Shown here piece after piece: positions 45,440 to 56,206 of a stretch of DNA of 64,000 bases. The notes under the pieces were generated by a model. That model searched no databases. It was not told the DNA's origin and saw only the letters and a program-made list of their open reading frames with translations. The position numbers and the translations under genes were made by a program. Source of the DNA: Deinococcus grandis (GTDB lineage: Bacteria > Deinococcota > Deinococci > Deinococcales > Deinococcaceae); the NCBI RefSeq assembly GCF_001485435.1, contig NZ_BCMS01000001.1:2427501-2491500 (forward strand), in the 5' to 3' direction. Numbering within the stretch: position 1 is the first letter of the stretch; every line of letters starts with the position of its first letter.

Positions 45440-45937
45440 TCAGGCGACCGGGCCGCTCGGCAGGCCCGCCGGGACGCCCAGCGCCCCCGGCGCGGCCCAG
45501 GCGGTCAGGGGCTGCCCGGCGCGCACCAGCAGCACCGGCGCGGGCGCGTGATGCGCCACCCCCTCCGCCACGCTGCCCAGCAGCGCCCGGCCCAGCCCGC
45601 TGCGCCCGTGCGTGCCCATGACGATCAGGTCCGGGGTCAGTTCCGCGGCGACGTCCAGGATGACGCGCGTGGTGTGCCGCCCGCGCGCCAGTTCGGCCCG
45701 CACCGCCGCGCCCGGCAGCCGCTCGGCGAGGTCCGCCTCGGTCGCCTGCACCCGCGCGACCTCGTCCGGACCGCTCACCGGTGGGATGTACGCGAACTCC
45801 CCCACCAGCATCGTGTCGTCGGGCACGACGCTCAGGACCGTCAACTGTGCGTGTAGCGCGTCCGCCAGCGCCCGCGCGTGGGGCAGGGCGAGATGACCGA
45901 GTTCACTGCCGTCTGTCGTGACCAGAATGTGTGTCAT
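45440..45937 (-). CDS. Universal stress protein (UspA family)
   Basis: The 165-aa protein begins with ILVTTDGSELGHLALPHARALA and ends with the ATP-binding loop GTHGRSGLGRALLGSVAEGVAHHAPAPVLLVR (G-x2-G-x9-G-S). It probably binds ATP and responds to stress. Unlike most neighbours it has a strong RBS (AGGAGGT, 45944-45950) at normal distance from the ATG. It is divergent from the toxin gene. Confidence 0.92.
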   Translation of the reverse strand: MTHILVTTDGSELGHLALPHARALADALHAQLTVLSVVPDDTMLVGEFAYIPPVSGPDEVARVQATEADLAERLPGAAVRAELARGRHTTRVILDVAAELTPDLIVMGTHGRSGLGRALLGSVAEGVAHHAPAPVLLVRAGQPLTAWAAPGALGVPAGLPSGPVA

Positions 45938-45973
45938 GGCATGACCTCCTGCCCACACGGTGCGCCCGGGTAG

Positions 45974-46041
45974 TTACGGCCGCATTACGGCGCGGGCGCC
46001 GGTCAGAAAAACTGACCCGCCGCCCAGCTGCGCGGTACGCT
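45974..46041 (+). promoter_or_regulatory. Promoter region of the DUF4157 toxin gene with repeat sites
   Basis: TACGCT (46036-46041) lies 7 nt before the ATG, a leaderless promoter. Upstream are the inverted repeat GGTCAG-AAAAA-CTGACC (46001-46017), which covers the expected -35, and two direct TTACGGC repeats 11 bp apart (45974-45980, 45985-45991). These look like regulator binding sites. Confidence 0.5.
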
Positions 46042-46048
46042 GCAACCC

Positions 46049-49000
46049 ATGAGCGCTCCCCTCACGATTCAGCGCACCGTGAAGGTCCGTCCCGCCCACG
46101 TCCCCACCCCAGCCGCTCCCGTTCCCACCACCCTTCCCCCGGCCGCGCCGCTACAACGTTTCCTGAGCACGCCCGTCCGCGCGCAGGGTCAGGCCGCCCG
46201 GCCCGTCCTGCGCGCCGCGACGCTCCAGCGGCAGGAGGAGGCCCGCTTGTCGGGTGCCCGCGCCAGTGTGCAGCAGCAGGTCGCGGCCCTGGGTGACGTA
46301 CCCCCCGTCCAGCGGCATGCCCAGGCGCCTCTCCCCGCGCGGCCCGTCACGCCGTCCGACTGGGTCACCGTCATGCGCCACCGCGCCGAGACGGTTGATG
46401 GTCAGCGCCTGGATACCCGCACCTTCGGGGAGTTCCAGACCCTCCAGCGGCAGGTCGCCCAGTCCCTGAGTCAGGGCTTCCGCATGGACCGGGGCGAGCC
46501 CGCCGCCCGGTACGCCACGTACGGGGAGCACCTCGCCACGCTGCAACGCCACGCCCTGAGCGCCCCGGTCTCCCGCGTGGTGCTCGGCATGGTGCCTCCC
46601 GCCGAGCGAGTGCCTCTCCAACGCGCAACAGACGAAGCCTTGCAACGGATGCAGGTGCAGGATCAAGCTGCGCTGAACTTCGACACCCTCGCCTCCCTGC
46701 AACGCCAGCTGGCGGAACTGGACGCCGAGGCCACCCAGCCTGTCCTGCACCGGATTCAGGCGCGACGGGGCGCGGGGAACCCCCTCCCGGAAGCGATCCA
46801 GCGCCACCTGGAGCAGGGATTGAATCACGACCTGAGCCGCGTGCGGATTCACGACGACGCGGAGGCGGACAAGTTGGCCAAAGGTGTGAACGCGGTGGCG
46901 TTCACGACGGGGACGGACATCTTCTTCCAGTCGGGACGCTTCGACCCGAACACGCGGGGCGGGCTGGAACTTCTGGCACACGAGGTGACGCACACGGTGC
47001 AGCAGAGCCAGGGGCGCGTCGGGCGGGGCATCGACCCGGACGCCGGACTGGAAACCGAGGCGCAGACCATGGGCGCGAAGCTCGCGCGGGTCATGCCCAG
47101 CCCGAAGAGTCTCTTCACGGCCAGTCCGCACGCCCCAGGCACGTACAGCCAGGGCGCGGCGCTGCACCGCGCGCAGACCGTCGCCGTCCAGCGCATGAGC
47201 CTCAAACCGCTGCATGACCTGCAACCGCAGGCGGTACAGCGCTGGGGCAACCCGTTCAGCTGGGCCGCCGACAAGGTCAAGGACGGCGTCAACGCCGTCG
47301 CCGACAAGGGCAGGGAACTGATCGCCGGGGCCCTGACCGCCCTGCCCGGCTACCGCGAACTGTGCCTGGCCTTCGGGAAGGACCTCGTGACCGGCAGGGC
47401 CATGAGCGTCAACCCCGACAGCATTCTGGACACCCTGAGCGGCTGGGTGCCCGGCCCGCTCAAGGACATCCTGAAAGCCCTGAAGGAAACGAACGCCATT
47501 CCCAAGGCGTGGGCGTGGTTCAGCGGAGAACTGGGCAAACTCGACCTGAGCGGCGCCCTGGGCGAGATCACCTCCGCCATCGGCAGGGCCGACCTGGGCG
47601 CCGCGAAAAGCGCCGTCACCCGGCGCATCAGCGGCCTGAAAGCCCTCATCACCGGCAGCGCCCGCAAGGTCGCCGACATCGGCCTGACCGCCCTGGCTGC
47701 CGGTCTCGGCCCGGTCGGGCAGCAGGTCGTCGCGCAGCTGCGCCGGGGCGGGGACCTGATCATGCAGGTCCTGAAGAACCCCGCCGGGTTCGCCCGCAAC
47801 CTCCTGAACGCGCTCAAGGGCGGCTTCTCCCGCTTCGCCGGGAACGCCCCGAAACACCTCCAGAACGGCCTGGGGCAGTGGCTCACCGGGGCCAGCGGCA
47901 TCACCTTCCCCGCCCGGCTGGACCTGCAGGGCGTGTTCCTCACTGCGCTGAGCGTCATGGGCCTCACGTATCAGGCGCTGCGCGGGCGCCTCGTGCGGGC
48001 CCTGGGCCCCAACGGCGAGCGGCAGGTCAGCGCCGCCGAAGGGACGCTGGACACCCTCAAGACCCTTCGCAGCGGCCTGCACAGGGCCGAGGAACTCAAG
48101 ACCAACCAGGCGCCCATCAGCGGCGAGGTCGTCAGCGGCCTGAAAAGCGAAGTGACGAAGAGCGTCGTCACGGCGGGCATCACGAAGGTCGCCAGCATGC
48201 TCATTCCCGGCGGGGGTTTCGTGCAGGCGCTGCTGGGCGCCTTCCGCAGCGTGCAGTTCGTCGTGCAGCAGGGCCAGCAGATCATGGGCGTCGTGGGCAG
48301 CGCCATCCAGAGCGTCAGCGCCATCGCCGCCGGGAACCTCGGCGCGGCCATCAGCGGCGTCGAGGGCACCCTGGCGCGCAGCATTCCCGTCGCGCTGGGC
48401 TTCCTGGGCAAGGTCCTGGGCCTGGGCAGCATCGGCACGAAGATCAAAGCCGTCATCGGCAAGGTCAGGGGGAAACTCGACGCCCTGCTCGACCGGGCCG
48501 TGACGCGAATCAAAGGGCTGATCTCGAAACTGAGCCGGAAGACCACACCAGGGCAGAAACCCGGGACAGGTGAGGACTCATCCCGGAGCGTGGCCGTGAA
48601 AGCCAGGGTCCGGACTTACCTTGCGGCCACGTTGCGCGGCCCAGCCACCCCCGCCGTCATTCGCAACACCCTTGAACACACCATGAATCAGTTCAGACCC
48701 CAGGGCCTGAATGCCCTCCGGACGCGGAAGGTGGGCCGAGGAAAGTACGGGATAGAGGCGAGCGCGTCGCCCTACGAGAATGTCGGGCTGACCGACACGA
48801 AAATCATGTTCGACGCGGATGATCTGGAACTCATGACCCTGCGCCGGGGCGTGGCGCTGCGCGCGTCCATCAACGGCATCGAAGTTCAGACCGCCAACAC
48901 GCCCGGCAAGAAGGGCGAGCTCCCCAGGCACGCCGAGGAGAACTTTGTGATCAACGCCCAGCGGATTCTGCAACGGTTCGCGGGACAGACACCCGAGGTG

Positions 49001-49363
49001 ATTGTCCAGCTGTCCAGCAGCCCCTGCGGTGACCCGGGATGCGACGCCGACCTTCAGAAAAAACTGCACAACTGCGCCTCGACGTTGATTGATTTCGCTC
49101 AGCGCCATCAGGTCAAGCTGCGGGTGCAGGTGCTGGGCATCTACTCGCCCAAGGTGAAGGGCGGCAAAGCCCTCTCACGCGACGGACTGCGCCGCATGCT
49201 GGATCACGGCATCCGTGTGGAGACGTGGTCGCCCGATCAGGCTCTCGCGCAGCTGGAAGCCTCCGCTGGCCCGCTGGAATCCGGCGTGCGGCAGTCCATC
49301 AGCTCGAAATTGCGGAATATCATCAAGGAACTCGAGGCTCTTTCCGGACTCAATCTGAGGTAA
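46049..49363 (+). CDS. DUF4157 (eCIS core domain) protein with C-terminal deaminase-like toxin domain
   Basis: The 1104-aa protein has a Pro-rich N-terminus with many (L/V/I)QR motifs. DUF4157 lies at about residues 245-325, with the metallopeptidase-like motif H311-E-V-T-H315. A helical, partly hydrophobic middle follows (about 400-840; GGGFVQALLGAF, IPVALGFLGKVLGLG). The C-terminal domain (about 860-1104) carries H961-A-E963 and P992-C993-x4-C998, the zinc and catalytic motif of cytidine-deaminase-fold enzymes, then GIYSPKVKGGKALSRDGLRRML. DUF4157 is the core domain of cargo linked to extracellular contractile injection systems. No injection-system genes are in the window. The start is the ATG at 46049. 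Confidence 0.82.
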   Translation: MSAPLTIQRTVKVRPAHVPTPAAPVPTTLPPAAPLQRFLSTPVRAQGQAARPVLRAATLQRQEEARLSGARASVQQQVAALGDVPPVQRHAQAPLPARPVTPSDWVTVMRHRAETVDGQRLDTRTFGEFQTLQRQVAQSLSQGFRMDRGEPAARYATYGEHLATLQRHALSAPVSRVVLGMVPPAERVPLQRATDEALQRMQVQDQAALNFDTLASLQRQLAELDAEATQPVLHRIQARRGAGNPLPEAIQRHLEQGLNHDLSRVRIHDDAEADKLAKGVNAVAFTTGTDIFFQSGRFDPNTRGGLELLAHEVTHTVQQSQGRVGRGIDPDAGLETEAQTMGAKLARVMPSPKSLFTASPHAPGTYSQGAALHRAQTVAVQRMSLKPLHDLQPQAVQRWGNPFSWAADKVKDGVNAVADKGRELIAGALTALPGYRELCLAFGKDLVTGRAMSVNPDSILDTLSGWVPGPLKDILKALKETNAIPKAWAWFSGELGKLDLSGALGEITSAIGRADLGAAKSAVTRRISGLKALITGSARKVADIGLTALAAGLGPVGQQVVAQLRRGGDLIMQVLKNPAGFARNLLNALKGGFSRFAGNAPKHLQNGLGQWLTGASGITFPARLDLQGVFLTALSVMGLTYQALRGRLVRALGPNGERQVSAAEGTLDTLKTLRSGLHRAEELKTNQAPISGEVVSGLKSEVTKSVVTAGITKVASMLIPGGGFVQALLGAFRSVQFVVQQGQQIMGVVGSAIQSVSAIAAGNLGAAISGVEGTLARSIPVALGFLGKVLGLGSIGTKIKAVIGKVRGKLDALLDRAVTRIKGLISKLSRKTTPGQKPGTGEDSSRSVAVKARVRTYLAATLRGPATPAVIRNTLEHTMNQFRPQGLNALRTRKVGRGKYGIEASASPYENVGLTDTKIMFDADDLELMTLRRGVALRASINGIEVQTANTPGKKGELPRHAEENFVINAQRILQRFAGQTPEVIVQLSSSPCGDPGCDADLQKKLHNCASTLIDFAQRHQVKLRVQVLGIYSPKVKGGKALSRDGLRRMLDHGIRVETWSPDQALAQLEASAGPLESGVRQSISSKLRNIIKELEALSGLNLR

Positions 49364-49365
49364 TC

Positions 49366-49824
49366 GTGGATAAAGCAAGCATGAGCGAAAGCCAGCTTCA
49401 GCAGAGGCAGACGCTGGCGCAACACCTGTCAACGCAGGGCTGGCAGCTCAAGAATGAGGACGCGTTCAACCATGACCTGTGGCTCAGCGCGGAACTGACG
49501 GCCCGGAAGCGGATTCCCGAGAGCATCATGGAACTCAACTACAGCTTCGAGAACAGCTACGTCGGGTTCACCGTGGCGAAATTCGACGAAGGCCGGGCCG
49601 AATACATCATCTATTTCGACGACTGGGACACGTCGCACGAGATCGTTCAGGACATCCTCAGGCATTCGGAACAGATGACGGTCGCCCGGGCCGCCCAGTG
49701 GTCCGTCGAACTCGTCAGGAAACATCCTGGGAACGTGTTCTTCTTCACCGGATCGGACAGTATCGAACTCACGGAGGCGAACGCCCTTGACGTGTTCGAG
49801 CGGTTCAATCTCGAAGTGGGTTGA
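49366..49824 (+). CDS. Probable immunity protein for the deaminase toxin
   Basis: The 152-aa acidic protein starts 2 nt after the toxin stop; GAGG inside the toxin's last codons serves as RBS for GTG 49366 (ATG 49381 is an alternative). It has no signal peptide or membrane helix. Acidic stretches such as AKFDEGRAEYIIYFDDWDTSHEIVQDIL and FFFTGSDSIELTEANALDVF suit an inhibitor that covers a basic nucleic-acid-binding site. I recognise no named immunity family. The call rests on position, size and acidity. Its base composition is visibly less GC-rich than the surroundings. Confidence 0.65.
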   Translation: MDKASMSESQLQQRQTLAQHLSTQGWQLKNEDAFNHDLWLSAELTARKRIPESIMELNYSFENSYVGFTVAKFDEGRAEYIIYFDDWDTSHEIVQDILRHSEQMTVARAAQWSVELVRKHPGNVFFFTGSDSIELTEANALDVFERFNLEVG

Positions 49825-50084
49825 TCGGCCCAGGATCACGCAGCGCTCCGCCTGAGCGGCGCTGCACGGGGCCCTCCGGAGCAGTTCTCCGAGGTGCAGC
49901 TTCAGGCAAGGCATGACCTGATGCCCCCATCCGCGGCTTCGCAGTTGTGCCCGCGAACTGGACGGCCGTGGTCGCCACGGGTGCCCGGAAGCTGCGCGGC
50001 ATTCCCGGCGCTGCAGGCCACACAGACCTGACCCTGCGCCGCATCTGGCAATACGGCAAGGTCCTGACGGCCGGCCTCCGACGT

Positions 50085-50212
50085 GGTCGCGTTCCGTTGT
50101 GCCCTCTCCCCCTGAGGGACTCGCAGAGCCGCGAAGCAGTGGAGCGACAAGGTGGAAGGCTGAGGGAACCATCAGGCGACTCCGCATGACGAGGAATCAC
50201 GCGAATGCCGTA
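50085..50212. mobile_element. Truncated MITE family B element B2
   Basis: It matches B1 in inverse orientation: TCGCGTTCCGTTGTGCCCTC, TCCCCCTGAGGGA, GGCGACTCCGCATGA and GGAATCACGCGAATGCCGTA. The right end is CCGTA at 50212; the left end is lost. Confidence 0.65.
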
Positions 50213-50215
50213 TCA

Positions 50216-50312
50216 TACGGACTCCGGTTGAAATGTTTGCAAAACCTTTCAACCCGAGCGGAGCGAGCAGGAGAGAAACGGGTTCCGTCCATGGGCAAGG
50301 CAGAGCGGCGAG
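50216..50312. mobile_element. Truncated MITE family A element A4, abutting B2
   Basis: It begins TACGGACTCCGGTTGAAA directly after B2 and a shared TCA (50213-50215). It matches A1 through GAGAGAAACGGGTTCCG, then decays toward the ymdB promoter. The junction suggests that one element inserted at the edge of the other. Confidence 0.65.
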
Positions 50313-50342
50313 GAGAAGCGCGCCCCGCGCTAGTCTGACCGA

Positions 50343-51152
50343 ATGATCAGGGTGTTGTTTGTGGGGGATGTGTTCGCGGCGGCGGGGCGGCGGGTGCTGG
50401 GGTCGCACCTGCCGTCCCTGCGCTCCAGGGCGGATTTCATCGTGGTGAACATGGAGAACGCGGCGGGGGGCTTCGGCCTGCACCGCGAGGGCGCGGACGG
50501 CGCGCTGAAGGCCGGGGCGCACTGCATGACGCTGGGGAATCACGCGTGGCATCACAAGGACGTGTACGTGCTGATGCAGGACGAGGGCACGTACCCGATC
50601 GTGCGCCCGCTGAACTACAGCGATCCGGGCACGCCGGGCGTCGGCTGGCGCAGCTTCGACGTGAAGACCGCGCAGGGCACGGAGCGGTTGACGGTCGTGA
50701 ACCTGCTGGGCCGGGTGTTCATGGAGGCGGTGGACAATCCGTTCCGCGCGATGGACACGCTGCTGGAACGCGACGATCTGGGGAGCGTGTTCGTGGATTT
50801 CCACGCGGAGGCGACCAGTGAGAAGCAGGGCATGGCGCGGTACCTGGACGGTCGGGTGGCGGCCGTGATCGGCACGCACACGCACGTGCCCACGGCGGAC
50901 ACGCGGATCCTGCCGGGCGGCACGGCGTTCCAGGCGGACGCGGGGTTCACGGGGCCGTTCGAGTCGATCATCGGCAGTGATCCGCACGGGCCGATCGAGC
51001 GCTTCGTGACCGAGCGTCCGCACCGGTACGGCGCGGCGGACGGCCCGTCGGAACTGAATGGCGTCTTTGTCCAGATAGAGGGCAACCGGGCCGTGGGGAT
51101 TGAACGGTACCGTTACGTGGAAGGGCAGGAGAGCGGGGGTCAGCTCTCTTGA
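50343..51152 (+). CDS. Metallophosphoesterase, YmdB/DR1281 family
   Basis: The 269-aa protein is a di-metal phosphodiesterase, closely resembling the structurally known DR1281 of D. radiodurans. Metal-binding motifs are FVGDVF (Asp9), VVNMENAAGG, LGNHAWHHKD and IGTHTHVPTAD. YmdB relatives act on cyclic nucleotides and affect RNA turnover. TAGTCT lies 6 nt before the ATG. The final residues (GGQLS) and the stop codon lie inside a hairpin derived from a repeat, so the C-terminus may have been altered by insertion. Confidence 0.9.
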   Translation: MIRVLFVGDVFAAAGRRVLGSHLPSLRSRADFIVVNMENAAGGFGLHREGADGALKAGAHCMTLGNHAWHHKDVYVLMQDEGTYPIVRPLNYSDPGTPGVGWRSFDVKTAQGTERLTVVNLLGRVFMEAVDNPFRAMDTLLERDDLGSVFVDFHAEATSEKQGMARYLDGRVAAVIGTHTHVPTADTRILPGGTAFQADAGFTGPFESIIGSDPHGPIERFVTERPHRYGAADGPSELNGVFVQIEGNRAVGIERYRYVEGQESGGQLS

Positions 51153-51181
51153 CGGTGTCCTTCCGGAAAGAGAGCTGACCC
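51139..51181 (+). terminator. Hairpin covering the ymdB stop codon, repeat-derived
   Basis: GGTCAGCTCTCTT (51139-51151) and its inverse (51169-51181) form a 13-bp stem. It is followed by ACCCGAGCGGAGCGAG and GGAGTTGGCAG, which match family A elements. It probably acts as the ymdB terminator. Confidence 0.6.
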
Positions 51182-51306
51182 GAGCGGAGCGAGTACCCGG
51201 AGTTGGCAGCGGTCTGGAGTGAAGTCGGCGGGGGTGCTGTCCTCCCGCTGACGTAACGGAGGGACCGCTGCCGGGATCGCTTCCCTGCCGGTTGAAGGGA
51301 GTGAGC

Positions 51307-53802
<2,496 letters not shown>

Positions 53803-53821
53803 CGGCTGGACCGGGCAACGT

Positions 53822-53846
53822 GGGGAGGGGTCGACCTCTCCCCTTT
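53822..53846 (+). terminator. Terminator of ppc
   Basis: GGGGAGGGG pairs with the inverse CCTCTCCCC (53822-53843, one G-T pair) and is followed by TTT. Confidence 0.75.
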
Positions 53847-53934
53847 CCCGTGCGTGGAGACCGGGTGGGACACCTCCTATCACCCATCACCCAGCCACCA
53901 TCCTCCCCACAGCTGGAAGCGATACCATGTCAGC

Positions 53935-55389
53935 ATGCGTCATTACGCCCTGCTGGGCGCGCTGCTGACCTCCCTGGCGGGCGGTTCGGGCGCGCAGACG
54001 GCCCTGCCCATCCCCACCTTTGAGGGACAGGTGATCTATCAGGTCATGCCCGACCGCTTCTTCGACGGGAACCCCGCGAACAACCAGGGCGTGAACCGCG
54101 ACGACCCGCGCGCCTGGCACGGCGGGGACCTGCCGGGCCTCACGCAGAAGCTCGCGTACATCCAGAAACTGGGGGCGACGTCCGTGTGGCTCACGCCGGT
54201 GTACCAGCAGCAGGCGGCGAACTCGTTCGGCACCGCCGGGTACCACGGGTACTGGCCCGCCGACTTCCGGAACGTGGACCCGCACTTCGGGACGCTGGCG
54301 GACTTCGGGACGTTCGTGAAGGCCGCGCAGGGCGCCGGGATGCGCGTCGTGCTCGATCAGGTCATCAACCACTACGGCTACGAGGCGGCCGCCGTGCGCC
54401 TGCGCAAGGACTGGTTCAACACGCAGGCCACCTGCGACGCCACCCAGAACAAGGACGTGGACTGCCCCCTGTCGGGCCTGCCGGACCTGCGCCAGAGCAA
54501 CCCGCAGGTGCGCGACCTGCTGCTGGGCAACGCGAACTTCTGGCGTGAACAGGGCGTGAATGCCTTCCGCTACGACGCGATCAAGCACGTCGAGGGACCG
54601 TTCCTGCGGGACCTGCTGGCCGCCGACCGGCAGGCGGGCACCTGGACGCTGGGCGAGTGGTTCGGCGCGGACACCGGCACCGTCGCCGACTGGCAGAAGG
54701 CAGGCTTCGACAGCCTGTTCCTGTTCAGCCTGCAGGACGCCATGAAAGCCAGCGTGATGGGCGAGAGCAGCCTGGAGGCCGTCCGCAGCGTCCTCGCCCG
54801 CCAGGGTGAACTGCCCCGCCCGGGCGAGGTCGCGCTGTTCCTCGACAACCACGACGTGCCGCGCTTCGCGCAGGGCAGCCTGTTCGAGGACATCGGCCAG
54901 GAGCGCACCCGCTACGGCCTGCGCGCCCTGATGACCCTGCGCGGCGTGCCCGTCATCTGGCAGGGCACCGAGATCGCCATGCGCGGCGGCAGCGACCCCG
55001 ACAACCGCCGCGACATGCGCTTCGAGGACGGGTGGACCCCCGCCGAGCGCGCCGTGTTCGACGCCACGAAAGCCGCCATCGCCGCGCGCAAGGCCAGCCC
55101 CGCCCTCAGCAACGGCGCGCAGACCCTGCTCCCCACCCCCGACCGCGTCAGCGGGCAGCTGCTGCTGTTCACGCGCGAACTGAACGGCCAGACCGTCCTG
55201 GCCGCGTGGCACAGCGGCAACGCGCGCCGCACCTACTCCCTGAAACTCGGCAGCCTGGGCGTGAAGTGGGCCGCGCTGGCCGCCACCCCCTCCCTGTACG
55301 CCGGGCAGGACGCCAGGGTCAGCGTCAGCGGCGGGTACCTGCACCTCAGCCTGCCCGCGCGGGACGCCGCCGCCTTCCGCGTGCAGTAA
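53935..55389 (+). CDS. Secreted alpha-amylase family glycosidase (GH13)
   Basis: The 484-aa protein has a signal peptide (LLGALLTSLAGGSGAQ) and a GH13 barrel. Conserved regions are VVLDQVINHYG, the nucleophile Asp214 in FRYDAIKHV, the acid/base Glu241 in LGEWFG, and Asp307 in FLDNHDVPR. A small beta domain closes the C-terminus. QVMPDRFFDGNPANN at the start of the barrel resembles cyclomaltodextrinase/alpha-amylase groups. TACCAT lies 7 nt before the ATG. A single heptad-repeat arm follows the stop. Confidence 0.92.
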   Translation: MRHYALLGALLTSLAGGSGAQTALPIPTFEGQVIYQVMPDRFFDGNPANNQGVNRDDPRAWHGGDLPGLTQKLAYIQKLGATSVWLTPVYQQQAANSFGTAGYHGYWPADFRNVDPHFGTLADFGTFVKAAQGAGMRVVLDQVINHYGYEAAAVRLRKDWFNTQATCDATQNKDVDCPLSGLPDLRQSNPQVRDLLLGNANFWREQGVNAFRYDAIKHVEGPFLRDLLAADRQAGTWTLGEWFGADTGTVADWQKAGFDSLFLFSLQDAMKASVMGESSLEAVRSVLARQGELPRPGEVALFLDNHDVPRFAQGSLFEDIGQERTRYGLRALMTLRGVPVIWQGTEIAMRGGSDPDNRRDMRFEDGWTPAERAVFDATKAAIAARKASPALSNGAQTLLPTPDRVSGQLLLFTRELNGQTVLAAWHSGNARRTYSLKLGSLGVKWAALAATPSLYAGQDARVSVSGGYLHLSLPARDAAAFRVQ

Positions 55390-55391
55390 AG

Positions 55392-55423
55392 GGGGTTGTA
55401 GGGAGTGGGATGTAGGGAGTGAG
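55392..55423. repeat. Single heptad-repeat arm H5 after the amylase gene
   Basis: GGGTTGTAGGGAGTGGGATGTAGGGAGTG has the same 7-nt periodicity as H1-H4, but I see no matching inverse arm downstream. Confidence 0.45.
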
Positions 55424-55524
55424 AACGGCGAATGGCCGCCTTCTCCTCCCCCTTCAGGGGGGAGGCCGGGAGGGGGTGAAACGGGGGCGGGCCTGCGCGG
55501 CTCGCCCCCTCTCCTCCATTCCCG

Positions 55525-55917
55525 TTACGCCCGCAGGGGACGGGGCACCGGGAGGGTGTACGTCGCGAACGGCTTCCACTGCCCGCCCGGGTGGTGCCGC
55601 GCGATGGGCTGGTCACGGTCGTCCACGTACACCATGCGGTAGCGCACGCGGCCCAGTTCCAGGCCCCCGCGCTGCCGCCACAGCACCTGCACGTCCACGT
55701 TCGTCGCGGCCGGGTCGGTGTCCCGCGCGGACAGGATGCTGAACCCGCTCAGGGTGCCGGGGTACGCGCGGCGCACCTGCCGCACGCTGCGCCGCCGCGT
55801 CGGGAACACCCGCGCGGGCAGGGCCAGGGCCATCGCGTGGTACTGCCCGCCCTGCCAGTGCGTCAGGAACGCACTCAGCGCCTCCTGCGGCGTGGAATTG
55901 GTCGGCGTGATGTCCAT
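55525..55917 (-). CDS. Hypothetical protein, possibly NTF2-like
   Basis: The 130-aa protein starts with a helix pair (PQEALSAFLTHWQGGQYHAMALALP) and continues with strands (FSILSARDTDPAATNVDVQVLWR, LELGRVRYRMVYVDDRDQPIA). This arrangement resembles the NTF2/SnoaL-like cone fold, but I cannot confirm it. The ATG at 55917 follows CATGCT by 5 nt, a weak leaderless box. It converges with the amylase gene. Confidence 0.55.
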   Translation of the reverse strand: MDITPTNSTPQEALSAFLTHWQGGQYHAMALALPARVFPTRRRSVRQVRRAYPGTLSGFSILSARDTDPAATNVDVQVLWRQRGGLELGRVRYRMVYVDDRDQPIARHHPGGQWKPFATYTLPVPRPLRA

Positions 55918-56041
55918 ACCCCAGCATGCCACGCCCCGGCCCCGGCGGGCCATCCCACGAATGGCGCAGTCCGCCGGGTGCCTCGCATCCCTCATCTGGC
56001 GGAGTCCGCCGCGCAGGTCCGTGTTGGGCAGCACGGTATGA

Positions 56042-56173
56042 TACGGACTCCGGTTGAAAGGTTTGCAAAATCTTTCGACCCGAGCAGAGCGAGGAGGAGA
56101 GAAACGGGTTCCGGGCGTGGAGTTGGCAGATCGGCGGTATTCCGATCTGTTAACGAAACAGACGGAATCCGTA
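56042..56173. mobile_element. MITE family A element A1 (132 bp, TGA duplication)
   Basis: The ends are TACGGACTCCG and CGGAATCCGTA, an 11-bp inverted repeat with one mismatch, flanked on both sides by TGA. An internal hairpin (GGTTGAAAG ... CTTTCGACC) follows the left end. It is an inverted near-copy of A2, about 790 bp away, on the other side of the hydrolase gene. Confidence 0.85.
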
Positions 56174-56206
56174 TGAGCGGTCCAGTGAACTCCGCTGCAT
56201 TCCGCG

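Larger units (their letters stand above)
49825..50342. other. 518-bp gene-free region after the toxin-immunity pair
   Basis: The first 255 bp contain no gene I can support. A short frame on the plus strand has HTDLTLRRIWQYGKV, which faintly recalls a tyrosine-recombinase end but is too short to call. The rest is a truncated B element (about 50085-50212) abutting a truncated A element (50216 to about 50312). The leaderless promoter of the next gene (TAGTCT) follows. Confidence 0.6.

Noticed and set aside
49925..50080. Possible remnant of a tyrosine recombinase (HTDLTLRRIWQYGKV)
   Set aside because: Only about 20 residues recall the family. The catalytic Arg and Tyr are not visible and no longer frame exists.
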